This document shows, one piece after another, positions 26,155 through 35,112 of a stretch of DNA of 64,000 bases. The stretch spans positions 1-64,000 of the forward strand of contig JAEWJM010000016.1 of assembly GCA_023386585.1 (NCBI GenBank). The letters are read 5' to 3'. The position numbers and the translations under genes were made by a program. Every line of letters begins with the position of its first letter. The stretch's first letter is position 1. This stretch comes from Bacteroidota bacterium (GTDB lineage Bacteria > Bacteroidota > Bacteroidia > Flavobacteriales > Flavobacteriaceae). The notes below the pieces were generated by a model that searched no databases, was not told the DNA's origin, and worked only from the letters and a program-made list of their open reading frames with translations.

Positions 26155-28194
26155 TTATCCGTTAATCTTCAGCTTCATGCCCGGCTTGATGTTCTCATTA
26201 CTGATTCCGTTCCATTTTTTGATGTCGGAAATCGTAACTCCGGGATATTTTTTAGCAATGCTGAACAGCGAATCTCCTTTTCTCACAAGATAGTGTTCCT
26301 GGGTTTCGCGGTCGGTTTTGTTGAATTTCTCTTTTTTGGAAGACCTTTCGGCGACTGCAGTATCAGCAGATGAAACTTCAATCTTCGAAACGATCAGTTG
26401 CTGGCCGGCGTGAATGTTATTGTCTTCAAGATTGTTCCATTCTTTGATGTCGGCGAGGGAAACATTGTTCTTCTTCGCAATGATTCCAAGGAAATCACCT
26501 TTTTTGACAGTGTATTGTATGGTCTTGAACTCGGTTTTCGAAGCAACCGCATCTTCAGTTGCTTCCTCGATTTTGGATACGATTATTTTAGTTCCCGATA
26601 AGAGGTTTGTATCTTCGAAATTGTTCCATTCCTTGATCTGGTTAACAGAAATGTTGTACTTGCGGGCGATCGAAAAAAGGTTGTCTCCCGGCTGAACAAT
26701 ATAATAATCCTTCGAGTCATTTTCGGCGAGATCTCCTTTATGTTGTTCCTTTGGTTCAGCAACAACGGCAACGGCTTCGTTTTTCGCAATTGCAGGAACT
26801 TTTTCTTCCTTCACCTTTTCCTTTTTCGTCCTTACGGCAACGCGCTCAGTCGAAATTATTTTTAGGCTTCTTCCGGATGCGATAGTATTACTTCTCAGTT
26901 TGTTCCATTTCTTGATTTCACTTACAGAAACGCCATATTTGTCAGATATTGAACCCAGGCTTTCACCGCGTCGTACCTTGTGGAACTTCGTCTTTGAAAC
27001 CAATGTGCTTTCAGTACGGTAACTCGAGCTATCCCGGTTTGCGTAAGCGCTCTGAACTGATGAAAATGGCTTCTCGCGTTTGTCAAGTTCATGTTGAACA
27101 TACGCATAGATTTTACCTTCATTTGCAGTAAAAAGTGCGATTTTATCCTGCGGCAGTCTCAGGTAATGTTTTTTGTCGAAATAACTCGGGATCGTATTTA
27201 GCTTGAATGAAGGGTTCAGCATCTGCAACTGCGCCACCGGCATATCGAGAAGGTCAGAAAGTTGCCTGAACGTCATTTGCTGCTTGATCATAATCGTATC
27301 GGTTTCAAAATGCTTTATCAGCGCACGATCCGGTACAATTCCGTGTTCTTTGTGGTATTCATAGATGTACATCGTTGCGAGGAAAGCAGGCACGTAGCCT
27401 TGTGTTTCTTTCGGAAGGTTTTTGCGGATGTTCCAGTAATTTTGCTGGCCGCCCGACCTTCTGATGGCTTTTGCCACATTGCCCGGACCCGAATTGTATG
27501 ACGCCAGTACCAAATCCCAATCGCCAAAAATCTTGTACATGTTTGCCATGTACTGGGCAGCCGCTTCGCTGGCTTTCATTGGATCGCTGCGTTCATCGAC
27601 GTAAGAGTCAATGTTCAGATTGTACTGCTTTCCGGTTTGATACATGAATTGCCAAAGCCCTGTTGCGCCTACGCGAGAAACTGCTTTCGGGTTCAGCGCC
27701 GATTCAACGACAGCGAGGTACTTAATTTCAAGCGGAACGTTCTGTTTCGACAAAGCGTCTTCAAACACCGGAAAATAGTATTCCGAAATTGCCATCAGCC
27801 TTTCGAATGATTTTTTCCGGTTCTTGAGCCAAGATTTGATCAGGTTTTCAAGGCCTTTGTTGTATTCAATATTGAACGGTGATTTGGCATCAAGCTTCGC
27901 CAGCCGCTCTTTTAAAAGCGAGGTTGGCAATTCAAAATCGACGGACTGATCAAGATTGATGGTTTTTATGTCGTCGGATAGGTCATTGTAAATGTCAAGG
28001 CTTGTCAGCTCTTTCAGCCAAAGGCTATCGACACAGGAAGCCATCGCGTCGTGCACGAATGTGGCTTTTATCGAGTCGAGGTAGGAAAGTTTAACTTCAG
28101 GATTGAAAGGAGCTTCCTTTTGTGCCGTCTCTTGTGCAGAGACGCTTAGGGAAACAATTGAAAAGAGCGAAAAGATGGCATGCTTTAACTTCAT
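26155..28194 (-). CDS. Membrane-bound lytic transglycosylase (MltD-like) with four LysM domains
   Basis: This 679-residue protein has a signal peptide (…SLSVSAQ). The SLT catalytic domain (about 150-290) has the likely catalytic Glu in VVESALNPKAVS and motifs GATGLWQFM and ASYNSGPGNV. Four LysM modules follow at about 402-447, 493-537, 555-600 and 632-677, each ending in a VSK.E or LKING strand. It cleaves peptidoglycan glycan strands in the periplasm. A TATGTTTG box about 120 bases upstream suggests a long leader. Confidence 0.93.
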   Translation of the reverse strand: MKLKHAIFSLFSIVSLSVSAQETAQKEAPFNPEVKLSYLDSIKATFVHDAMASCVDSLWLKELTSLDIYNDLSDDIKTINLDQSVDFELPTSLLKERLAKLDAKSPFNIEYNKGLENLIKSWLKNRKKSFERLMAISEYYFPVFEDALSKQNVPLEIKYLAVVESALNPKAVSRVGATGLWQFMYQTGKQYNLNIDSYVDERSDPMKASEAAAQYMANMYKIFGDWDLVLASYNSGPGNVAKAIRRSGGQQNYWNIRKNLPKETQGYVPAFLATMYIYEYHKEHGIVPDRALIKHFETDTIMIKQQMTFRQLSDLLDMPVAQLQMLNPSFKLNTIPSYFDKKHYLRLPQDKIALFTANEGKIYAYVQHELDKREKPFSSVQSAYANRDSSSYRTESTLVSKTKFHKVRRGESLGSISDKYGVSVSEIKKWNKLRSNTIASGRSLKIISTERVAVRTKKEKVKEEKVPAIAKNEAVAVVAEPKEQHKGDLAENDSKDYYIVQPGDNLFSIARKYNISVNQIKEWNNFEDTNLLSGTKIIVSKIEEATEDAVASKTEFKTIQYTVKKGDFLGIIAKKNNVSLADIKEWNNLEDNNIHAGQQLIVSKIEVSSADTAVAERSSKKEKFNKTDRETQEHYLVRKGDSLFSIAKKYPGVTISDIKKWNGISNENIKPGMKLKING

Positions 28195-28313
28195 ATCTAC
28201 GGTTTTATGTGTCGCAATGCGGCGGGGGAAACACCATCATCGGGACTTTATTTCGTGCTATTTATTCTGGCTAATAACTTACAATATGTTATTTTTCAAC
28301 TTATTGTAAAATG

Positions 28314-28321
28314 CAAACATA
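28314..28321 (-). promoter_or_regulatory. Putative -7 box of the lytic transglycosylase gene
   Basis: The minus strand reads TATGTTTG about 120 bases before the ATG at 28194. The intervening leader is AT-rich and has no other supported element. Confidence 0.4.
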
Positions 28322-28388
28322 GCAATTCTGTAATAAAATCTAATAATTCTATAACCTTAAATTTTTCTAAATATTGTCCACCGGTGTT

Positions 28389-29579
28389 CTAAAATCCTGA
28401 AATAGCGGCTATTCCCGGCAAAGTTTTTCCCTCAAGCATTTCCAACATTGCGCCGCCACCGGTAGAAACATAGCTCATTTCGTCCTCCAGTCCGAATTGT
28501 TTCACAGCAGAAACGGAGTCTCCGCCGCCAACCAGGGAGAACGCTCCGTTGCGTGTCGCTTCGGCAATATATTCGCCCAAACCGACAGTACCACCGGCAA
28601 ATTTTTCCATTTCGAAAACACCAAGCGGGCCATTCCACAAAATTGTTTTTGACTTCAATATCACTTCCCCGAAATTCTTAACCGACTGTGGCCCCGCATC
28701 AAGCCCTTGCCATCCTTTGGGAATCATCCGAATATCCATAATCTCAGTATTAGCGTCATTGCTGAAGGAGTCGGCAGCAACTACATCGGTCGGAAGGTGA
28801 ATCTGCACATGCTTTTCATTCGCTTTTGATAAGATTTCCAGCGCAAGTTCGAGCTTGTCGTCTTCGCATATCGATTCGCCGATACTTCCGCCGAGGGCTT
28901 TGATGAACGTAAATGCCATTCCGCCGCCAATGATCATGTGGTCGATTTTGTCGAGAATGTGTTCGATCACTGTTATTTTTGATGAGATTTTTGACCCGCC
29001 AAGAACCGCGGTCACCGGCCTCTTGCTGTCCTTCAACACCTTTTCGAGACTTTCGATCTCTTTTGAAAGCAGCAGTCCAAACGCTTTGTTTTCCGGAAAA
29101 AACTGTGCAATTATCGTCGTTGACGCATGCGCTCGATGCGCCGTCCCAAATGCGTCGTTGATATAAACATCTCCCAACGCGGCCAATTCTTTTGCAAATC
29201 CGACATCACCGGCTTCCTCTTCTTTGTAATACCGCAGGTTTTCCAAAAGAAGAACCTCGCCAGGCTGCAGCGCGTGGGCCGCATCGATCGCAGATGTCCC
29301 GCGGCAATCTTCGGCAAACTTTACCGGCACACCAAGAATTTCAGATGTTTTCTGCACAATATGGCGCAACGAATATTTCTCTTCCCTGTCTTTCGGCCTT
29401 CCCAGATGCGACATCAGGATCGCGCTTCCGCCATTTTTCAGTATGTAATCGATTGTAGGTTTCGCAGCAGCTATCCTGGTATCGTCGGTAACCTTAAAAT
29501 TTTCATCCAGTGGCACATTGAAGTCCACACGAACTAGGACTTTCTTTCCCTGCAGATTGAGATCGTAGATTGTTTTCAT
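28389..29579 (-). CDS. pgk: Phosphoglycerate kinase
   Basis: This 396-residue protein is of normal Pgk length. It shows RVDFNVPLDE (residues ~17-26), SHLGRPKD, GGSKISSKI and the C-terminal GGGDSVSAVKQFG and STGGGAMLEMLEGK. It makes ATP from 1,3-bisphosphoglycerate in glycolysis. The ATG giving MKTIYDLNLQGKKVLV is preferred over a codon seven residues upstream. It is divergent from holB across 188 bases that hold both promoter boxes. Confidence 0.97.
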   Translation of the reverse strand: MKTIYDLNLQGKKVLVRVDFNVPLDENFKVTDDTRIAAAKPTIDYILKNGGSAILMSHLGRPKDREEKYSLRHIVQKTSEILGVPVKFAEDCRGTSAIDAAHALQPGEVLLLENLRYYKEEEAGDVGFAKELAALGDVYINDAFGTAHRAHASTTIIAQFFPENKAFGLLLSKEIESLEKVLKDSKRPVTAVLGGSKISSKITVIEHILDKIDHMIIGGGMAFTFIKALGGSIGESICEDDKLELALEILSKANEKHVQIHLPTDVVAADSFSNDANTEIMDIRMIPKGWQGLDAGPQSVKNFGEVILKSKTILWNGPLGVFEMEKFAGGTVGLGEYIAEATRNGAFSLVGGGDSVSAVKQFGLEDEMSYVSTGGGAMLEMLEGKTLPGIAAISGF

Positions 29580-29604
29580 GGTTTGGTCTATTTTACACAA
29601 TTAA

Positions 29605-29612
29605 CAAATATA
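29605..29612 (-). promoter_or_regulatory. Putative -7 box of pgk
   Basis: The minus strand reads TATATTTG, ending 25 bases before the pgk ATG. Confidence 0.55.
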
Positions 29613-29713
29613 GAGTTTTTTGTAAATGGCTTTGTATTGAAAGCGCAACGATTGGTCGGCACAGGCGAGAAATCAATAGAAAAAACTTCGACGAGGAAAT
29701 TACCAGATCTTGT

Positions 29714-29746
29714 AACAGTTCCACTTCCCCGGAAGTCGTTTCTGTT
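29714..29746. promoter_or_regulatory. Dyad-symmetric site upstream of holB (possible operator)
   Basis: A perfect inner palindrome ACTTCCCCGGAAGT (29723-29736) is flanked by AACAG on the left and CTGTT on the right. The site ends 10 bases before the TATATTTG box of holB, where a regulator would touch the promoter. The regulator is unknown. Confidence 0.4.
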
Positions 29747-29756
29747 GAGTTTAGTT

Positions 29757-29764
29757 TATATTTG
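29757..29764 (+). promoter_or_regulatory. Putative -7 box of holB
   Basis: TATATTTG ends three bases before the ATG at 29768, implying a leaderless or almost leaderless transcript. Confidence 0.55.
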
Positions 29765-29767
29765 CGC

Positions 29768-30916
29768 ATGTTATTTTCGGAAATTCTCGGACAGGAACAC
29801 ATCAAGAATCACCTAATCAGGACCGTTGAATCGGGCCGGATTCCGCATGCACAGCTTTTCGCTGGTTCCGAAGGAAGCGGAACTTTGGCAATGGCGATCG
29901 CTTACTCTCAATACATACTTTGCAATAACAGTGGTGGTGAAAACGACAATGGCGCGCCGGGCTGCAATCTTAGGTTTTCGCACCTAAATCATCCGGACCT
30001 CCATTTTATTTATCCGACAGCAACAAACGACGATGTAAAAAAGAATCCGCGAAGCATTGACTTTCTTACCGATTGGCGCCAATTCTTGCTGACGAATCCT
30101 TACGGTGGACTTTTCGATTGGTACCAAACGCTTGACATTGCCAACAAACAGGGAATGATCCGGGTTGATGATGCTTCGGAAGTACTACGGTCGTTATCGC
30201 TTAAATCGTACGAAGGCGGATACAAAATACTGATTATGTGGATGGCCGACAAAATGAACGTCGAAACTTCCAACAAACTCCTTAAAATCCTTGAGGAACC
30301 GCCGGAAAAAACAGTTATTATTTTGATTACCGAAGACGAAGAGGATCTTTTGCAAACGATACGTTCACGTTGCCAGGTACTGAATTTTTCGCCGATTCCT
30401 GAAGCAGTCATTACCGACACATTAGTTTCACGTGAAAATATCGATGCGAGACAAGCGAGAAATATCGCCCGTCAGGCACAGGGAAATTTCAACAAGGCGC
30501 TGCATCTGCTACATGAGGACAGCGAAGACCAGCCTTTTGAAGAATGGTTTGTGCTTTGGGTCCGCGCTGCATTTCGTGCGAAGGGCAACGCAGCAGCCAT
30601 CAATGAACTGATTTCATGGAGTGAAAAAATTGCCACTCTTGGACGAGAAACCCAGAAGCGGTTTCTTATATATTGCACCGATTTGTTCCGCCAAGCGCTT
30701 CTTCTGAATTATCAGGCAACGCAACTGGTGTACATGGAACCGAAAATCGAAAAATTTAAACTGGAGAATTTTGCGCCCTTCATTAACGGGGGCAACATCA
30801 ACGAAATCTTTCGAGAACTATCGGATGCGATTTATCACATCGAACGAAACGGAAATGCAAAGATCATCCTGACCGACCTGTCGATAAAACTGACGCGTTT
30901 AATCCATAAAAAATAA
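29768..30916 (+). CDS. holB: DNA polymerase III delta-prime subunit
   Basis: This 382-residue clamp-loader protein has an N-terminal ATPase-like domain (FSEILGQEHIKNHLIRTV). The Walker A position reads GSEGSGTLA without the usual lysine, so it probably does not hydrolyse ATP, as for other delta-prime proteins. Cys residues and SHLNHPDLHFIYP mark the zinc module. NKLLKILEEPPEKTVIILIT and SRCQVLNF (sensor 1 and SRC motif) are diagnostic. The ATG at 29768 gives MLFSEILGQEH; longer frames are not protein-like. Confidence 0.92.
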   Translation: MLFSEILGQEHIKNHLIRTVESGRIPHAQLFAGSEGSGTLAMAIAYSQYILCNNSGGENDNGAPGCNLRFSHLNHPDLHFIYPTATNDDVKKNPRSIDFLTDWRQFLLTNPYGGLFDWYQTLDIANKQGMIRVDDASEVLRSLSLKSYEGGYKILIMWMADKMNVETSNKLLKILEEPPEKTVIILITEDEEDLLQTIRSRCQVLNFSPIPEAVITDTLVSRENIDARQARNIARQAQGNFNKALHLLHEDSEDQPFEEWFVLWVRAAFRAKGNAAAINELISWSEKIATLGRETQKRFLIYCTDLFRQALLLNYQATQLVYMEPKIEKFKLENFAPFINGGNINEIFRELSDAIYHIERNGNAKIILTDLSIKLTRLIHKK

Positions 30917-30919
30917 ACT

Positions 30920-31300
30920 ATGAACATCGCATCAATACTTATTCTGCTTTTTTTGGCGGTGACATTCATCCAATCGGGTTATGATAAAATAACCGACTGG
31001 AATGGTAACGTCGTATGGCTAAAGGAACATTTTGCAGAAACGTTTCTCAGGACTCTTGTTCCACAGGCGCTTGTTGTGATTCTCGCCCTCGAGATAGCCG
31101 CGGGAATTTTTTGCTTGGCCGGTGTAGTGGAGCTTTATACAAATTCAGGTCGCGTGTTTGGCTATTACGGAGCGATTTTCGCGGCTGTTACGTTGATTCT
31201 GTTGCTTTTCGGTCAGCGAGTCGCCAAAGATTACGAAGGCGCGAAGACCATCGCTATTTATTTTATTCTTGCTATTCTTGCGGTTAACTGGCTTTGCTGA
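30920..31300 (+). CDS. DoxX-like four-helix membrane protein
   Basis: This 126-residue protein has four hydrophobic helices (about 1-17, 49-70, 79-99 and 106-125) and the N-terminal VTFIQSGYDKITDWNGNVVWL typical of DoxX-type proteins. The role of this branch is not established. It starts three bases after the holB stop and is probably co-transcribed. Its 3' end overlaps the convergent helicase gene by 17 bases. Confidence 0.8.
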   Translation: MNIASILILLFLAVTFIQSGYDKITDWNGNVVWLKEHFAETFLRTLVPQALVVILALEIAAGIFCLAGVVELYTNSGRVFGYYGAIFAAVTLILLLFGQRVAKDYEGAKTIAIYFILAILAVNWLC

Positions 31301-33518
31301 AATGCGCCTTGTAGAGCCTCAGTTCTTCCCACGTAAACGCATCGCCATACTGTTCTTTAAGTCCTGCAACCGATTCACCGTCGAATTCGCGAAAGGCTTC
31401 GTTAAGAGCAGCGATCTGTTCCTCAGCCATTATTTCTTCGATTTTCAGACGATTCTCCTCGATAAGTTTGGAAAAATGCCGGTATATCGTGGCTTGTGTG
31501 AGTCTTCTCGCCGAAGCAATAGCCTCAATGGATAAATTTTGTTTCCATAGCTCAAGGGTTTCCTCGAACGTTGATTTTTTATCGGCGCGTTTTTTTTCTT
31601 TCTTTTTCGACGTGATCTGATTTTCGTCGACGCCGTACAATTGCTTGACCTTTTGCGATTGGTAGTTTCGAATTTCGTTGGTGCTTAGTTGCTCCCGGGA
31701 AATTTCGATTCCATTTAAGAATACCTGCCACAGCCTTTGTGCTTTCAGAAGCTTCAGTGCAACTTCGCGATGAGCTTCTTCTAATGCAGAGACTTCTGTG
31801 GCAATTGCTTTTGATTTTTTGGCTTTCAACAATTCGGTGAGTTTAACCAAAAGATTGGTATGCACTTCATCGATGACACTAAAGAAAAAGCCATGGGCTG
31901 CAGCAAGTCGCTGGGAAATGTAAGCGAAGTCAAGGGTTTCCACTGCAAACGTTCGTTCGAGCTGAGCACAAAAGGCGGCGGTGTGCGAGGAAATTTTCTC
32001 GATAGATTCAAAGTGGTTTTTAAGCCATTGCCGATGTGCTGACGTCCGTGTTTTGGATTTATCGGACGGATAGATAACATTGCGCCATTCCTGTTCAAGA
32101 TCAGGCCATTGAAAACTGTCGACTAGCGACTTAAGCACAAACCGCCGCGTTTCTGAAAGCAGTTCGCGCTCCAATTGATTATCAGATGTACGTGTTTCGG
32201 CAAATGTGGCTACATCTTTATCACTGGAAAGGCCGTTCATCTTTAGCGGAGAAAGCAAAATAAGGCCTTCTGGAGACCTTAAACGGGAAAGAGCGACGTA
32301 GGCTTGCCCAGGCAAAAAAACGTCCGATACATCGAGAATTGCTTTGTCGAAAGTCAGTCCCTGGCTTTTATGAACTGTAATTGCCCACGCCAGCCGAAGC
32401 GGATATTGAACGAACGTTCCCACGACCTCTTCCTCGATCTCTTTTGTCGCCGGATTTACCGCGTATCTAATATTCTTCCATTCATACCGTTCCGCCTCGA
32501 TAATTTTGCCGTCTTCCGGAAACCGGATGAAAATTTCTTCCGAAGAAATAGAGCTGATGATTCCGGTTTTGCCATTGTAATAGTTCTTATCCGGCGACGG
32601 ATCGTTTTTAACAAACATCACCTGCGCGCCTTCTTTCAGTCGGAGATTTTGTTCCACGGGGAAAATCTTGTCGGGAAATTCGTCAGTAATTTCAGCGTCG
32701 AAAAAGTATTCTCTTCCATTTAATGCCGCTATTGCTTTCGAGTTGATCGCGTCGGCCTTTGCATTGTGCGTAGTCAATGTAATAAAACCCGGAGCATTGG
32801 AAGCGTCGAACGAAGGATTGACAAACTTACCAAGAAGATTAAGGTCGGACGAACTTATTTTATTGTCCCTCAGGTTGTTTAACGTCGTAATAAACTCTTT
32901 ATCAGTCTGTCTGTAGATTTTAGTCAGCTCAATATATAACGGCATGTTATGTTGGACCGCATGCGAATTAAAAAAATATTTTCCCGTATAATATTTGGAA
33001 AGCACTTGCCATTCCTCGTTCTTGATCACCGGCGGAAGCTGCATCAGGTCGCCAATAAACAGAACCTGCACACCACCAAAAACGTTGCGGTTCTTTCGGA
33101 CCGTGCGAAGCATTAAGTCCATCGCATCAAGCACATCCGCGCGCAGCATGCTCACTTCATCGATCACCAGGAGTTGCATGTTTTTGATGACCGAAAGTTT
33201 CTGCCCTGACATCCTGAAATGTCGTTTCAAGGTCGATCTGTTCTCGAATCGAACGCCGCCTTGAAAGTCCTGGACATAATTGTCGTCGGGCACAAAAGCG
33301 GCAAATGGTAACTGAAATAGCGAATGAATGGTTACTCCGCCGGCATTCAGGGCTGCGATGCCCGTGGGCGCGACAACAACTGTATTTTTGTGGGTCGAAC
33401 GGATCAGTTCCTTCAACAAAGTGGTCTTACCTGTCCCGGCGCGACCGGTGAGAAATAGCGAGCGATTCGTTTGGTTGATAAATCGCAATACGTAAGCGGC
33501 TGTATCTGAAAACTGCAT
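31284..33518 (-). CDS. PIF1-like helicase with C-terminal helix-turn-helix domain
   Basis: This 744-residue protein is a superfamily 1B helicase. Walker A is GRAGTGKTTLLKE (near 24-36), Walker B/DEAD-like is VIDEVSMLRADVLDAMD and the last helicase motif is ITVHKSQGLTFDKA (near 390). The C-terminal third (about 480-744) is helical, with a Lys-rich stretch (KKKEKKRADKKS) and a winged-helix-like segment ETLELWKQNLSIEAIASARRLTQATIYRHFSKLIE. The combination is frequent in Bacteroidetes. A role in DNA repair or replication-fork processing is likely by analogy with PIF1. Confidence 0.88.
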   Translation of the reverse strand: MQFSDTAAYVLRFINQTNRSLFLTGRAGTGKTTLLKELIRSTHKNTVVVAPTGIAALNAGGVTIHSLFQLPFAAFVPDDNYVQDFQGGVRFENRSTLKRHFRMSGQKLSVIKNMQLLVIDEVSMLRADVLDAMDLMLRTVRKNRNVFGGVQVLFIGDLMQLPPVIKNEEWQVLSKYYTGKYFFNSHAVQHNMPLYIELTKIYRQTDKEFITTLNNLRDNKISSSDLNLLGKFVNPSFDASNAPGFITLTTHNAKADAINSKAIAALNGREYFFDAEITDEFPDKIFPVEQNLRLKEGAQVMFVKNDPSPDKNYYNGKTGIISSISSEEIFIRFPEDGKIIEAERYEWKNIRYAVNPATKEIEEEVVGTFVQYPLRLAWAITVHKSQGLTFDKAILDVSDVFLPGQAYVALSRLRSPEGLILLSPLKMNGLSSDKDVATFAETRTSDNQLERELLSETRRFVLKSLVDSFQWPDLEQEWRNVIYPSDKSKTRTSAHRQWLKNHFESIEKISSHTAAFCAQLERTFAVETLDFAYISQRLAAAHGFFFSVIDEVHTNLLVKLTELLKAKKSKAIATEVSALEEAHREVALKLLKAQRLWQVFLNGIEISREQLSTNEIRNYQSQKVKQLYGVDENQITSKKKEKKRADKKSTFEETLELWKQNLSIEAIASARRLTQATIYRHFSKLIEENRLKIEEIMAEEQIAALNEAFREFDGESVAGLKEQYGDAFTWEELRLYKAHFSKAS

Positions 33519-33555
33519 GGCGTGTAAAATTAGGTCGTCAATTTAATGAAATTTA

Positions 33556-33584
33556 AAAATAAAAAAACCTTCCGAAGAAGGTTT
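33556..33584 (-). terminator. Intrinsic terminator with TTCG tetraloop after the Skp-like gene
   Basis: On the minus strand AAACCTTC pairs with GAAGGTTT over a TTCG loop, followed by TTTTATTTTTA. It begins a few bases past the stop at 33589 and precedes the helicase gene. Confidence 0.93.
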
Positions 33585-33588
33585 AAAT

Positions 33589-34164
33589 TTATTTCGATTC
33601 AGTAGCCGGCTTGGCGGTTTCTTCTTTCTTGCCTTGCGATTTATACTGTTCGTTCAGGAGCTTTATGACTTCTTCAGTAATGTCGTATTGGTCTTTAGCA
33701 TAAAGAATCGATGCTGCTTCACCCGTTCCATAGATATAATCGTATCCTTTTTCTTTCCCATAATCCTTAAGGAACTTCTTCATCGTTTTGATCAGCGTGT
33801 CCATTTCAACACCGCTTTCCTGTTGGAGTTGCTGTAACATTGCCTGCTGTGCGTATGTCAGTTGCTGCTCGCGTTTTTGAAGTTCAGCGCCTTTCTTTTG
33901 TGCCCATGCTTGTCCGTTTGCCTGTGCATCACGTTGGAAACTTCCGGCTTCCGCTTTAAATTTCGCCACTTCCGCTTGGAGCTGTTTGCCCATTTCTTCA
34001 GATTTGGCTTTGTATTTCGCGTCAATATCTTTAGCTCCGGTATATTCCTCAAGAAGTTTGTTGGTGTCTACATAAGCCGTTTTGTACTGTTTGACTTCGG
34101 AAGTGTTTTTTTCGCAAGCGATTGCAGCTACAGCTACAGCGAACATAAGAATGAACTTTTTCAT
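33589..34164 (-). CDS. OmpH/Skp-like periplasmic chaperone, predicted lipoprotein
   Basis: This 191-residue protein has a lipoprotein-type signal (MFAVAVAAIAC, Cys near 17). The long central coiled coil is rich in Lys, Glu and Gln (about 45-130), and the end has YIYGTGEAASILYAKDQYDITEEVIKLLNEQY, as in OmpH/Skp proteins. Skp holds unfolded outer-membrane proteins in the periplasm. The lipid anchor is unusual compared with classical soluble Skp but known in Bacteroidetes relatives. A TAATTTTG box lies 14 bases upstream. Confidence 0.88.
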   Translation of the reverse strand: MKKFILMFAVAVAAIACEKNTSEVKQYKTAYVDTNKLLEEYTGAKDIDAKYKAKSEEMGKQLQAEVAKFKAEAGSFQRDAQANGQAWAQKKGAELQKREQQLTYAQQAMLQQLQQESGVEMDTLIKTMKKFLKDYGKEKGYDYIYGTGEAASILYAKDQYDITEEVIKLLNEQYKSQGKKEETAKPATESK

Positions 34165-34178
34165 GGATTGAATTTTGG

Positions 34179-34186
34179 CAAAATTA
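34179..34186 (-). promoter_or_regulatory. Putative -7 box of the Skp-like gene
   Basis: The minus strand reads TAATTTTG, ending 14 bases before the ATG at 34164. Confidence 0.5.
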
Positions 34187-34198
34187 GCTATTAATAAA

Positions 34199-35047
34199 TT
34201 AATTGTTGTTTTTAAGTATATAAATCTGCGAGCTGAAATTGTGAGTTTTATGGCCAGATAAATTTGACTTCATTCCTGCCAGAAATGCTTTAAACATATT
34301 CATTTTCCCGGTTTTGTACTTTTCGGAAAGCAAAGAAACATAAAAGGCATCGAAAGGCATCGGGAGCACTTTTATCAAAGAAATTTGCTGTTCACTGAAA
34401 AGCATTTCTATCGACTTTTTTGAATAGTGAAACAAATGCCGCGGGACATCATATGCAGCCCAATATTCGCTGTAATGAGCGGCGTCGGCTGACCGGAAAT
34501 TTGGCACCGCGATCACAGCTACTCCGTCAGGTTTCAGGAGCCGCTTCAATTCGGAAATCTGGGCTTTAGGATCCGGAACATGTTCCAACACGTGCCACAT
34601 CGTTATTACGTCAAAAGTATTATCGGCAAAGCCCTCGGTAGTGCTTTGAAGCGACAACCCTTTTGATGCGGCTTTTTTACTCGCATTTGTTCCAGGTTCT
34701 GAGCCATGAACTTTCCATCCGTTGCGCTTTGCTGAAATCAGGAAATCACCTGTCCCGGCGCCGATATCAAGTAGGCTGCCCTTATTCCCAACCGAATCAA
34801 TAAGATGAACTTTTCTTTTGAGCGTATAAGTCTTTACCAGTTGATAAGCTCTTTCAAAAAGCGATCGTTTCGAATCGGTATGCGAAATATAATCCTCGCT
34901 TTCGTAATATTTACCTAGATTTTCCGGGGTTGGCTGCGGTAGCGTTTGCAACAAATCGTACTCCGAGTTGTGAAACAGATTGAACGATTCTTTTGAGACC
35001 GAATGGTCAACAACCTTTAACCAAAAGCTATCCGAAGGGAATTTCAT
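34199..35047 (-). CDS. Class I SAM-dependent methyltransferase
   Basis: This 282-residue protein contains the SAM-binding motif LLDIGAGTGDFLISAK (near 90-105), an acidic EPG after strand 2, and VITMWHVLEHVPDPK (motif II/III region). The N-terminal part has a YYESEDYISHTDSK segment common in methyltransferases of cell-surface polysaccharide or lipid pathways. The substrate is unknown. It lies downstream of mnmG on the same strand with a parS-like site in the 65-base gap. Confidence 0.87.
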   Translation of the reverse strand: MKFPSDSFWLKVVDHSVSKESFNLFHNSEYDLLQTLPQPTPENLGKYYESEDYISHTDSKRSLFERAYQLVKTYTLKRKVHLIDSVGNKGSLLDIGAGTGDFLISAKRNGWKVHGSEPGTNASKKAASKGLSLQSTTEGFADNTFDVITMWHVLEHVPDPKAQISELKRLLKPDGVAVIAVPNFRSADAAHYSEYWAAYDVPRHLFHYSKKSIEMLFSEQQISLIKVLPMPFDAFYVSLLSEKYKTGKMNMFKAFLAGMKSNLSGHKTHNFSSQIYILKNNN

Positions 35048-35093
35048 TAAATAATGTCAGTGTTTATAAGGGTTTCAAAAGATGTTGTTCGTA

Positions 35094-35109
35094 AGTTCCA
35101 CGTGAAACA
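35094..35109. other. parS-like ParB-binding site (one mismatch)
   Basis: AGTTCCACGTGAAACA matches the bacterial parS consensus TGTTnCACGTGAAACA at every specified position except the first. It lies in the short gap between the mnmG stop and the methyltransferase start. Confidence 0.7.
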
Positions 35110-35112
35110 GGA

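Noticed and set aside
30424..30439. parS-like AGTTTCACGTGAAAAT inside holB
   Set aside because: Three of the specified positions (first and last two) differ from consensus, and it lies in a coding region with no second site close by.
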